Shown here: in pieces, positions 25,776 through 33,813 of the stretch
How positions within the stretch are numbered: position 1 is the stretch's first letter
How the letters are laid out: each line of letters begins with the position of its first letter
From: Bacteroidia bacterium
GTDB taxonomy: Bacteria > Bacteroidota > Bacteroidia > Cytophagales > Cyclobacteriaceae
Assembly (NCBI GenBank): GCA_030425425.1
Contig: JAUIAO010000002.1
Coordinates: forward strand, 124,001-188,000
DNA: 64,000 bases
Reading direction: 5' to 3'
Notes under the pieces: generated by a model
The model's input: the letters and a program-made list of their open reading frames with translations, nothing else
Database searches by the model: none
What the model was told of the DNA's origin: nothing
Program-made: the position numbers and the translations under genes

Positions 25776-28193
25776 TTATAATTGAAGTTTATATTTTACA
25801 CCCAAACTGAAGTTTATTCCCATATCATCAGCAAAGTATCTGAGTTGATCGGTGTAACTTCTATAAGAGTTATTTAAGAGATTGTTTACTTTGAATAGCA
25901 ACGAGAATGACTTGTAATCAGCAGAAATAGCCAAATCAATAAGAAAATAACCATTAGGTGCTGCCATCAAATCAAAGTTTGAGTTATTCACCGCAAAAAG
26001 GGTCACATCATTCTCTTGTGCTTCGAGAATTTCACGAGCTGTTATTACTCTTGGAGCGCGATATTGTTTGAAAAAATAATTGAGTTTCAAAGAAGATTTG
26101 ATCCCGGTAAATGGCCCAATTTTTTTCGTAGAATAATGGAGGTCATAGGCCATATTCGGAGGAGGAATATTGACTAGGTATCCGTCATTTTTCAGATCTT
26201 CAGCCCATAAATAATTCGCTCGGAATTGTGATATCCAATTCCTGTTGTGTTTGAAATGGGCACTAAAATCAATACCCGAGAAAAGTGCATCTGTTTGTTC
26301 GAATAGGAAATATGGAAATGCCCCCCTCACCGTATTGGTGATTCCACCTGGGCGAGAATAGATATAATTGGATATGTAATTGATATAGCCGGTGATTTCT
26401 GCGTCAATTTTTGAAGTTTTCCAGTTGTAGCTATTTACCCATTTGAAACCCATTTCGGATGAACTTTCCTTGTCATCTTCGGTAAGAATACTGTTGGTTT
26501 CTATTTCATTTTGAGTATCATATTCAAATCTCCATAGGCCATAGTAAATCCGAGATTGATGACGTCCGTAGCTGTATAATTCAGAAATGTTCGGAGGTCT
26601 CCAAGCTGTACCTATGTTAGATCGGAAAGATCTGTTTTTATCGATTTTTCTTCTATAACCGACGGTCGCTGAGCCATTTTTATAGATTATCTCATTTCGA
26701 TACACATCGTTATTTGGCTCTCGCCCCCTGATAGAATTGTATTGATAATCAAATCGTGTTCCGATTTCCAGCCAGTCTTTGCTCGAAATCTGACGGCTTT
26801 CTATCAAGTAAAGTCCTAATCTGGATACATTATAATTCGGAACGAAAGGCACCGTATTGGTTCCTGGTATATTGTTGTTGTCTTGATATAGACCTTGCAA
26901 TCCTATGCTTCCCATCCAATTGCCGATTTGAGGGTGTTTCCAATCTATGTCTAAAGTCTGGCTAAAGAGCTCCAGATCGATGGAAGGACTGGTTCCTCTT
27001 CTTAAATCATATTCCTGCCTTTTGTTGATCTGCAGCGCATACTGAAAATCCAGTGTTTGATCATGTCCATTTAGCTTTCCCCCGAGTTTTACAAAATCGT
27101 GCTGAACAGTTTGTTTTGGATTGTTGATGTCATAATCAAATGGTTTGGTGTCTGGAGGAACAATGCTTTCCATGCTATTGATCAAGTCCTCAAAGTTTCC
27201 ATTGACCGATGCTCTGAGTATGCCTAATTCTTGTTCAAAATGTGAATAATAGATATCGAAATCCATTTTGGCTAAATCGTACCTGGCACCCATAGCAGCA
27301 CTATATTCATTTTTCCCTGAATTGGTAAGTATGTAATTCGGAGCACTTAAGTCGCCTTGTTTTAGCCATGAGCTCTGCACCATATAGGCAGTTCGGTGAA
27401 AACCCTGATTCAGCTGAACGTTACCTTCCAAAGATCTTCCGTTTGATTGTGCAGTAACACCAGTTTCAACTTTCAATGGCTGAAACAAGTCCATTTTGGG
27501 AGGGTTGATAAGGATTACTCCACCAAGCGCATCCGGTCCATATCTCACTGTAGCAGCACCTTTGATTACTTCCAGACTCTCTATCAGTGATGGATCTATC
27601 TCTGGCGCATGATCTGCTCCCCAGTTTTGGAATTCATGTCGTACGCCATTATTAATAATCAAAACCCGATTACTGAACAATCCATGAATCACAGGTTTCA
27701 TGATGTTTTGACCCGTCTTGATTACAGAGACGCCACTGATATTTCCTGCCAGGCTTGCCAGTGATCCCGTTTTGTTTTGTTCCAATTCTGTGGCTGAGAG
27801 ACTGCTCACAGTTGCTGACTCCAGATCACCGTGATTGCTTTCACCTTCTACTACAATACTTTCCAAAGTAAAGCTGGACGGTGCAAGGTAGATTTTGGGT
27901 AGTTTATGGTAGATGTCGTGGTGGTGAGTTTTTTCTTTATATCCAATAAATGAAAAGATCAAGTCAAACTCCTTGTTACATATGTTAGATATTTTGAAAT
28001 ATCCATTTTCATCAGCTGTGGTTCCCTTTTGAGTTCCTTTTACCTGTACTGTTCCATATGGTAATGGTTCCCCAGTAGAATAATCATACAAATGACCTTC
28101 TACGGCATTATCACAATTTTGAGACTGAGCCCAAACTGAGAAGGAGAACACAAGCATCAGCGCTACCAATATGTTTTTAGACAATAGAGTCAT
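25776..28193 (-). CDS. ZnuD-like TonB-dependent outer-membrane receptor
   Basis: An 805-residue receptor. A signal peptide (to about residue 22) is followed by a carboxypeptidase-like beta domain (about 30-110), the plug (about 115-250) with VIHGLFSNRVLIINNGV and the signature HEFQNWGADHAPEIDP, then a 22-stranded barrel ending in KYKLQL. The GADHAPEID segment strongly resembles the zinc receptor ZnuD. The N-domain contains a histidine cluster (THHHDIYHKLP). It is 66 bases downstream of the Fur-family gene with no own promoter seen, so the two are probably co-transcribed. Zinc is the best substrate guess; other metals remain possible. Confidence 0.85.
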   Translation of the reverse strand: MTLLSKNILVALMLVFSFSVWAQSQNCDNAVEGHLYDYSTGEPLPYGTVQVKGTQKGTTADENGYFKISNICNKEFDLIFSFIGYKEKTHHHDIYHKLPKIYLAPSSFTLESIVVEGESNHGDLESATVSSLSATELEQNKTGSLASLAGNISGVSVIKTGQNIMKPVIHGLFSNRVLIINNGVRHEFQNWGADHAPEIDPSLIESLEVIKGAATVRYGPDALGGVILINPPKMDLFQPLKVETGVTAQSNGRSLEGNVQLNQGFHRTAYMVQSSWLKQGDLSAPNYILTNSGKNEYSAAMGARYDLAKMDFDIYYSHFEQELGILRASVNGNFEDLINSMESIVPPDTKPFDYDINNPKQTVQHDFVKLGGKLNGHDQTLDFQYALQINKRQEYDLRRGTSPSIDLELFSQTLDIDWKHPQIGNWMGSIGLQGLYQDNNNIPGTNTVPFVPNYNVSRLGLYLIESRQISSKDWLEIGTRFDYQYNSIRGREPNNDVYRNEIIYKNGSATVGYRRKIDKNRSFRSNIGTAWRPPNISELYSYGRHQSRIYYGLWRFEYDTQNEIETNSILTEDDKESSSEMGFKWVNSYNWKTSKIDAEITGYINYISNYIYSRPGGITNTVRGAFPYFLFEQTDALFSGIDFSAHFKHNRNWISQFRANYLWAEDLKNDGYLVNIPPPNMAYDLHYSTKKIGPFTGIKSSLKLNYFFKQYRAPRVITAREILEAQENDVTLFAVNNSNFDLMAAPNGYFLIDLAISADYKSFSLLFKVNNLLNNSYRSYTDQLRYFADDMGINFSLGVKYKLQL

Positions 28194-28258
28194 TTTGGAT
28201 TTTTAAAAAAGGGTAGGAATGGACTGTAGCTTATTGATTTAATGAGAAAAATCATTCT

Positions 28259-28681
28259 TCAATTGGAACTACATTGATTACAAATTCCATTGACAATCAC
28301 ATCTATACTCGCCATTTCATAGTTGTCAGGAAGTGTCGCTGCTTTTATTTCCACTGGGGTATCAATGCATTCTGTAGAGCCACAGGATGTGCACCTGAAA
28401 TGCATATGATTATGATGATGTGCAGCCACATCACAGTCTTTGCATAAGCCATACACTGCCGAACCGCTATCACCGGGGATTTTGTGTAGTAGTCCATTTT
28501 CTTCGAAGGAATGTAATGTTCGATATAGTGTTACTCTATCGTATTCTTGAAATTTATCTTCAAGGTCTTTGATGGAGACTGCTTTTGTATGCTCTTGAAA
28601 GTATTCCAGGACATCCATTCTACAGTCCGTGATTCGCAATTTGTGATTTTTCAGGCTTTTTTTGAGCTCACTATACTTCAT
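28259..28681 (-). CDS. Fur-family metal-responsive repressor, probably Zur-like
   Basis: A 140-residue regulator. The winged helix spans about residues 1-80 (RVTLYRTLHSFEENGLLHKI as recognition region). The metal-binding half has the histidine cluster HHHNHMHFRC, the structural zinc pairs CTSC and CNQC, and CKDC. The family is certain; the split between Fur, Zur and PerR rests on context: it sits directly before a ZnuD-like receptor. Its promoter carries a TGCAA-N5-TTGCA dyad, repeated before the lipoprotein gene, suggesting autoregulation. The -7 element almost touches the ATG, so the message is nearly leaderless. Confidence 0.85.
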   Translation of the reverse strand: MKYSELKKSLKNHKLRITDCRMDVLEYFQEHTKAVSIKDLEDKFQEYDRVTLYRTLHSFEENGLLHKIPGDSGSAVYGLCKDCDVAAHHHNHMHFRCTSCGSTECIDTPVEIKAATLPDNYEMASIDVIVNGICNQCSSN

Positions 28682-28685
28682 GTTG

Positions 28686-28715
28686 CAAAGATATTATAAA
28701 TGCAACTCTATTGCA
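28686..28715 (-). promoter_or_regulatory. Fur-family-type operator A with promoter of the regulator gene
   Basis: The minus-strand -7 element TATCTTTG (complement of 28686-28693) matches the Bacteroidota TAnnTTTG consensus exactly. The dyad TGCAA-N5-TTGCA lies at 28701-28715, eight bases upstream of it, where bound repressor would block polymerase. The 18-mer TGCAACTCTATTGCATTT differs from the corresponding sequence at operator B by one base. Confidence 0.75.
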
Positions 28716-28885
28716 TTTTATTTCGATAATATTGAGAGTATTCTTGACCAATATTTTTAATCGAACTCAGGTTAGTACAAATCTTTTGAATTCATAAATA
28801 ATAAGTTCAGGTTTTCCTGTAGTTGTTTGCAAATTTCTGGCAGAGGATTTAACTTAAACTATCATTTTGCTAAACCGCCAGTTAT

Positions 28886-29260
28886 ATGAGTATTGAACAT
28901 AATATCTTATCATTCTCCAATGATGCCATTATTTTGAGAGAATTTTATGGAGAAGTGTCAGTCTTTGATATTATCGAATCTTGGGAAATGCTAATTCGCA
29001 ATCAAACAATCAATGGTAATACTTTAGGTGTTATCAATGATCTTACTCATTGCAATCTCAATATGAACGTATCGAGTTTTCAAACCCTGATCGATTACCT
29101 TTCAAAAAATCACCTAATCTCCAGATTGAAAATTGCTGTGGTGACAAACCAGCCTGAGATAATGGTGTTTCCGTCTCTTGGAGAAGTTTTTACTGCCTCA
29201 TTAAGTATAAAACCTTTCTCATCAAAAGAATTGGCTATTCTGTGGGTGTCTGAAAAATAA
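28886..29260 (+). CDS. Uncharacterised cytoplasmic protein, possibly STAS/SpoIIAA-like fold
   Basis: A 124-residue soluble protein starting MSIEHNILSFSND. Alternating strands and helices (LGVINDLTHCNL, RLKIAVVTNQPEIMVF, FSSKELAILWV) resemble the small SpoIIAA-like STAS proteins that Bacteroidota carry in many copies. No phosphorylatable serine motif of anti-anti-sigma factors can be recognised. It is divergent from the Fur-family gene and stands alone. Fold assignment is a guess; function unknown. Confidence 0.6.
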   Translation: MSIEHNILSFSNDAIILREFYGEVSVFDIIESWEMLIRNQTINGNTLGVINDLTHCNLNMNVSSFQTLIDYLSKNHLISRLKIAVVTNQPEIMVFPSLGEVFTASLSIKPFSSKELAILWVSEK

Positions 29261-29285
29261 TTGGATTTAATTACCTAATACCAAA

Positions 29286-29789
29286 TCATTCTTTTTCCAG
29301 TTCAATAACCCATCGCTGATGGTATGAGTCATCTGACGGATCCCAATCTCTGCTGTATGCAACCTGGTCAGAATCAAAGTAAGTAGCCCAGACTTGTTTG
29401 TTTTTGGTTTCTTTTTCCACTGTCCAGATCAAATCACAACCGAAAATGTCCCTGCAAAGAGCCGCGTAAAAAAATATTCTAGTTCGGTTTTCGTCTGCAG
29501 ACATGAGGCCACTGGGAGAGAAACTGTTTCCATTTACATTTTGATAGCTCATAGAATAGCTTTTTGATTCATCTCCCACTGCAAGCTGATCTTCTGAAAT
29601 TGTAATAGTGCCAGCATCGTTCAGGTCTTCTATCAAATCCACCGAACCATCGCTATAGATAAGGGTACGTTGTGAACTGACAATATTCCAAGTGCCTTCT
29701 AGTCTAACATGGTACTTTTCCTCGTCAGTTTTACATCCTATTGATAGTCCAACGGATATTATTGCGATACTTAAAATCGACTTTTTCAT
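29286..29789 (-). CDS. Lipocalin-like lipoprotein
   Basis: A 167-residue lipoprotein with lipobox SIGC and the start of a small beta barrel, RLEGTWNIVSSQRTLIYSDGS, like the lipocalin-like domains common in Bacteroidota. The rest is beta-rich without catalytic motifs. Its ATG overlaps the stop of the upstream beta-barrel gene by four bases, so the two are expressed together and may act together at the outer membrane. Function unknown. Confidence 0.65.
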   Translation of the reverse strand: MKKSILSIAIISVGLSIGCKTDEEKYHVRLEGTWNIVSSQRTLIYSDGSVDLIEDLNDAGTITISEDQLAVGDESKSYSMSYQNVNGNSFSPSGLMSADENRTRIFFYAALCRDIFGCDLIWTVEKETKNKQVWATYFDSDQVAYSRDWDPSDDSYHQRWVIELEKE

Positions 29790-30625
29790 AATTTTTCTTT
29801 TAGACCCCTCATTTTACCTATCCAAAATTCAACACCTATACTGAAGCGATTTCCTTCGTAATCGTCCGTTTTGATATAGGCATCATTGGTATCTACTTCT
29901 TTCTGAGCCAGCGCTGCAGGATCTGTAGCATAGAGCGCATAGTCCTGAGGAAACTGAGTGCCAACAGATCCGATTCTCGGGTCATCAGACATGGTAACAA
30001 GCCCTTTGGCTGGTGGAAAGTTTTTGGTTGGGAAGGTATATCTTCCATAGACATATAATCGCCAAACCCTAATACCGGCTTGCACACCGTAATCAAAAGC
30101 GACAGTAGTGCCGGAGTATTGTCCATTGAGTTCATAAAGCTGCGAGAGACTCTTTGATCCATCAGGATAGATGGTGTAATGATTCAATCCCATTTTCCGG
30201 AATGTACTACCCAGGTAACCTTCTAGAAATATGGTTTTTAACAAGATAAAACCTCCGCTAAAATTGAATCGGAAGTCTCGGAGATTGTGCTCTAGCTCAT
30301 TTTGAATATTATTACTCCAGGTCACAGTTTTAGAGTGTTGACTCTTACCATATAGCATATTGAGCGACATGGTAAAACCCAGCATATTGGCCGCAGATAT
30401 CCTTCCTCCAATCCCAAAATTGGGCATGGTGAAATCACCTGATTGGTAAGATTCGTATGGTTCTGATAATCGATTTCCCCAAAAATCATTGAAGCTCGAC
30501 GTGAAATTATTGAGACCATCTACATTGGTATAAAGCTGATTGTATTCCCCGATCAAGGCTAGTTGTGACTTGGCGTCAATGGCCAACAACCAAATGATGA
30601 TGAGAATGGTAAATTTTACTTTCAT
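29786..30625 (-). CDS. Outer-membrane beta-barrel protein of unknown function
   Basis: A 279-residue protein with a signal peptide ending at AKSQ and alternating aromatic beta strands (GIGGRISAANMLGFTMSLNM, GIRVWRLYVYGRYTFP, FSIGVEFWIGKM). It looks like a small barrel of about 10-12 strands, but it does not match a family I can name. It is the first gene of a two-gene unit with the lipocalin-like lipoprotein. Confidence 0.6.
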   Translation of the reverse strand: MKVKFTILIIIWLLAIDAKSQLALIGEYNQLYTNVDGLNNFTSSFNDFWGNRLSEPYESYQSGDFTMPNFGIGGRISAANMLGFTMSLNMLYGKSQHSKTVTWSNNIQNELEHNLRDFRFNFSGGFILLKTIFLEGYLGSTFRKMGLNHYTIYPDGSKSLSQLYELNGQYSGTTVAFDYGVQAGIRVWRLYVYGRYTFPTKNFPPAKGLVTMSDDPRIGSVGTQFPQDYALYATDPAALAQKEVDTNDAYIKTDDYEGNRFSIGVEFWIGKMRGLKEKL

Positions 30626-30770
30626 AGATCAAAAATGTCGCTAGAACAGGATTTTGTCAATACGTGCTAGAGGGTATTTCTTCATTTAAAAGCAATTCAT
30701 CGAGAGCATAGTTTTCTGCTCTCCTTTGGCTATCGACAAGTTGATCCCTTAATCAAATCCATTCTGGATG

Positions 30771-31553
30771 CTAATGATCCAAACTGACTTGATGTAACAC
30801 CAATCCGCTGGCAGGTGCTTTTCTTACAAAAGGTTCACCATCAGGATTTGACAAAGCTTCCTGGATAAATTCTGGGGCAATAATTCCTTGCCCGACATCT
30901 CTCAAGGCTCCTACCATCAATCGCACCTGATAACGTAGAAATCCACTTGCTGCAATTTTGAACACATAGGATGAATTAGGAAAAAATGAGCTTTTAAGGT
31001 CTTTATTGATCTTAAGCTCCGACTTAATCATTGTCCTTTCTAATACTGCATCATTAGAAGGCTTACTGACAAATCGCCTAAAGTTATGATTACCTAAAAA
31101 GTACTGCGTTGCTTTTTTCATAGATTCAATGTCCAGCTCTTCATTAAAATGTGCAATGTATGGAGCGGAAAATGGGTGGCTTTTTGGACCAAAACTAAAG
31201 TGATAGTGGTATTCTTTGGTACGTGCTGACTGAATCACATTGAAACGCTCATCAGTCTCAGAGATGGAAAGTGCCCTAATGTCTGCTGGTAGGTTTTCAT
31301 TGAAATCCTTCAGAAAAGGCTCAGATTCTATCTCATCATTCACAAAAAGCTCGAATACATAATCTTCAGCAGATACCATGGCATCTGTTCGTCCACAGCC
31401 CAGTGTTTTGAATTGGTCATGACCCAGGACATAGTTTAGCGTACGATCGATCATTAGATGAACTGTTTTCAGGTTGCCCTGTTTGGCCCATCCATGATAC
31501 CGGAATCCTAAGTATTGGATTCTAATTAGATAAAACTGAGAAAATCGCTTCAT
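30771..31553 (-). CDS. TruA-like tRNA pseudouridine synthase paralogue
   Basis: A 260-residue protein of the TruA family. It has YLGFRYHGWAKQ at the N-terminus, the catalytic-aspartate loop GCGRTDAMVSAE, KEYHYHF, and SGFLRYQVRLMVGAL near the end. In TruA the loop is GRTDxGVHA; here methionine and serine replace the glycine and histidine while the aspartate is kept. This suggests a diverged second copy with a different RNA site or reduced activity. It starts inside the TAATG overlap with the upstream gene, so the two are coupled. Confidence 0.82.
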   Translation of the reverse strand: MKRFSQFYLIRIQYLGFRYHGWAKQGNLKTVHLMIDRTLNYVLGHDQFKTLGCGRTDAMVSAEDYVFELFVNDEIESEPFLKDFNENLPADIRALSISETDERFNVIQSARTKEYHYHFSFGPKSHPFSAPYIAHFNEELDIESMKKATQYFLGNHNFRRFVSKPSNDAVLERTMIKSELKINKDLKSSFFPNSSYVFKIAASGFLRYQVRLMVGALRDVGQGIIAPEFIQEALSNPDGEPFVRKAPASGLVLHQVSLDH

Positions 31554-32026
31554 TAAACTAGTTTTTCCAATTCCAAACCATAATCATACTGCAGGTCCTC
31601 ATCCAAAGTTTTTAGTTGTTTTCGGATTTGCTGGATTTGTCGGTAGTAAATATTCATCAATTGCTGATTGTTCTTCATCGATGGTCTCATTGATTTTAAC
31701 TCATGACAAAAGTGAATCAACAGTTCAATTTCTGTGGTTTTATGAGGAGAGTAGCGAGCGTATTTTTTGATCACCCTCAGTATTTTCCGCACACTTTTTT
31801 TTATGAAATAATAGCTCGTGGTATTGATCTCGGCAAATAGCTCCTCCACCTCATCTTTCACACTCTGGATAAAACTTTCTTCATCGGCGGCTTCAAATAG
31901 CAAATAGGTGAGGAGCTCTTTATTTTCCTTTTTGAATCTGGAAAGCCTCAGACAAAGATTTTGAAGCTCTTCTGGTTCTAATACTTTTAGTTCTCGTTTG
32001 ATTTCAGTCGCTGTGGCTGCTTTCAT
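31553..32026 (-). CDS. Uncharacterised helical protein coupled to the TruA-like gene
   Basis: A 157-residue, strongly charged, helical protein (IKRELKVLEPEELQNLCLRL at the N-terminus; IYYRQIQQIRKQLKTLDEDL near the end). It has no signal peptide or recognised domain. The stop and the TruA-like start share one base (TAATG), so it may assist the same RNA-related process, but that is only context. Confidence 0.6.
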   Translation of the reverse strand: MKAATATEIKRELKVLEPEELQNLCLRLSRFKKENKELLTYLLFEAADEESFIQSVKDEVEELFAEINTTSYYFIKKSVRKILRVIKKYARYSPHKTTEIELLIHFCHELKSMRPSMKNNQQLMNIYYRQIQQIRKQLKTLDEDLQYDYGLELEKLV

Positions 32027-32243
32027 ATTGGCTAAGCTAGTAAATCCTAAATTGGAATTTCGATTGTTGAATCTCTGGTTTTATGCTATATCTGATAAGC
32101 AGGCAAGCCGCAAGAAATACTATCATTGTGCTGAGAATAAAAAATTGGATATCAATGTCGTTTAGTTAAGACCGCTTATACCTCTATTTCAAGAGAGGGT
32201 AAGGGTGAGTAGTAAAGAAAACTCTTAACTAAATGACATTGAA

Positions 32244-32660
32244 TTGGTTCTGGAAATTATATTATCGAATCACGGAAATATTGAAGACGGTGAAATCTTG
32301 AATTTATACCGATTGAATCAATGGTCCTCTGCTGATAAACCAACCGAACTCATCCAGGCTTTGAAGCATTCACACTCGTTGGTTACAGCCAGGGCCGAGG
32401 GTCAATTGGTTGGTTTGGGTAACGCAATTTCCGATGGGTATCTGGTCGTTTATTATCCTCATTTATTAGTTCACCCCGATTTACATGGACAAGGTATAGG
32501 TAGGCGAATTGTTCAGAAATTGCAGGAAAAATACGCAGGGTTTCATCAGCAGATACTAGTTGCAGATGGAGAATCTGTTGAGTTTTATCAGAAATGCGGT
32601 TTCGAAAGAGCAGGAAGTTGTCAGCCTATGTGGATTTATCAGGGACATGACCATGAATGA
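32244..32660 (+). CDS. GNAT-family N-acetyltransferase
   Basis: A protein of about 138 residues with the acetyl-CoA motif HPDLHGQGIGRRIVQKL and the later ESVEFYQKCGFERAG, the standard GNAT ending. There is no in-frame ATG near the N-terminus: a stop occurs at 32226 and the first usual start is TTG at 32244, while the ATG at 32233 is in another frame. The start is therefore uncertain. The substrate is unknown. It is convergent with the ROK gene, 11 bases apart. Confidence 0.8.
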   Translation: MVLEIILSNHGNIEDGEILNLYRLNQWSSADKPTELIQALKHSHSLVTARAEGQLVGLGNAISDGYLVVYYPHLLVHPDLHGQGIGRRIVQKLQEKYAGFHQQILVADGESVEFYQKCGFERAGSCQPMWIYQGHDHE

Positions 32661-32671
32661 TTTTATCTGAT

Positions 32672-33562
32672 CTATAAAAATGCCGCTCCAAATACTCCGG
32701 CACTATCGCCCAGAAGAGGAGGGATGATTGGTGTGTCGAAACTTGGGTTGAAAACATTTCTTCTTACAGACTCTTTTCCCTCCGTATACAATACATCCAG
32801 ATTACTGACACCACCTCCCAATACGATTACATCCGGATCAAGAATATTGATCACATTGGATAGTCCAATCCCAAAAAAATGAATCATCCGTTCAATGGTT
32901 TGCACCGCGTTTCGATCGCTCTTGGTTTTGTACAAAGAATAAATTTCCTTCAGATTCTTTTTAGATCCGGTATTTTCAAAATAATAGCGCTCCAGAGAAG
33001 GGCCTGCGATAATTCTCTCTACACATCCTTTTTTCCCGCAATAGCAAACACCCCCAGCCCTGTCCAGAAAAGTATGTCCCCATTCACCTCCAATACCTTG
33101 TCGTCCTTCCAGAATCTGTCCATTGATGACTATTCCTCCTCCAACTCCTGTGCCCATGATGACTCCAAAAACCACTTTCGCCTCTGGATATTTTTCTGCC
33201 ACTGCACCCATTTTAGTTTCCGCGAGAGCAAAACAATTGGCATCATTGGCGATTTTTACAGGGATATTAATCGCTTTTTTTAATTCCTCTAGAAATGGCT
33301 GATTGTTGATAGCCTGAGTGTTACTATTTTTTAGCAGTCCTGTGTGAGGGTCGATAGTACCCGGTGTACCAATGCCGATCTGCGTAGGTTGCTCACCTAC
33401 TTCTTCGGATAAGATGTTAATGACTTTTCGAATTTGACCAACTATGTGCGAGATACCCATGTGAGCTTCGGTGGGTACACGTTCCCGAGCCAACACCATG
33501 TGTTGATTATTTAGAACTACACCTTCTATTTTAGTTCCTCCAAGGTCAATTCCCCACAGCAT
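32672..33562 (-). CDS. ROK-family sugar kinase
   Basis: A 296-residue cytoplasmic kinase. It has the phosphate loop GIDLGGTKIEG, the catalytic aspartate in IANDANCFALAE, GTGVGGGIV, and the zinc-binding motif CYCGKKGCVE. These identify the ROK group, which includes glucokinases, fructokinases and N-acetylhexosamine kinases. No helix-turn-helix domain is present, so it is an enzyme rather than a repressor. The sugar is not determined; fructokinase-like or glucokinase-like are the likely choices. Confidence 0.88.
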   Translation of the reverse strand: MLWGIDLGGTKIEGVVLNNQHMVLARERVPTEAHMGISHIVGQIRKVINILSEEVGEQPTQIGIGTPGTIDPHTGLLKNSNTQAINNQPFLEELKKAINIPVKIANDANCFALAETKMGAVAEKYPEAKVVFGVIMGTGVGGGIVINGQILEGRQGIGGEWGHTFLDRAGGVCYCGKKGCVERIIAGPSLERYYFENTGSKKNLKEIYSLYKTKSDRNAVQTIERMIHFFGIGLSNVINILDPDVIVLGGGVSNLDVLYTEGKESVRRNVFNPSFDTPIIPPLLGDSAGVFGAAFL

Positions 33563-33771
33563 AAAATCATTCTTTTATTATGTGCCTAAGGTATGATAAA
33601 AAAAGATTTTGACAGAAAAATTCCGCACACGAGCGGAAATCTCTTTTGGTCGTTAGAATGATTTGGTTGAACGAAAAAGATAGACGATAAGATGGTCACT
33701 TTCCCAAAATTTGATTGAGCTACCAAAACTGGTAGTCATCATCATTTAGATTTGGTTTTCAATAATGGTGA

Positions 33772-33797
33772 AGTGCCTTTTCGAAAGAAAAGGCACT
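33772..33797. other. Perfect hairpin downstream of the permease gene
   Basis: AGTGCCTTTTC (33772-33782) and GAAAAGGCACT (33787-33797) form an 11-bp perfect stem around a four-base loop, GAAA on the plus strand. It lies 17 bases past the stop of the minus-strand permease gene. No strong T run follows, so it may stabilise the 3' end rather than act as a full terminator. Confidence 0.5.
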
Positions 33798-33813
33798 AAT
33801 TTCCGTACATGAC

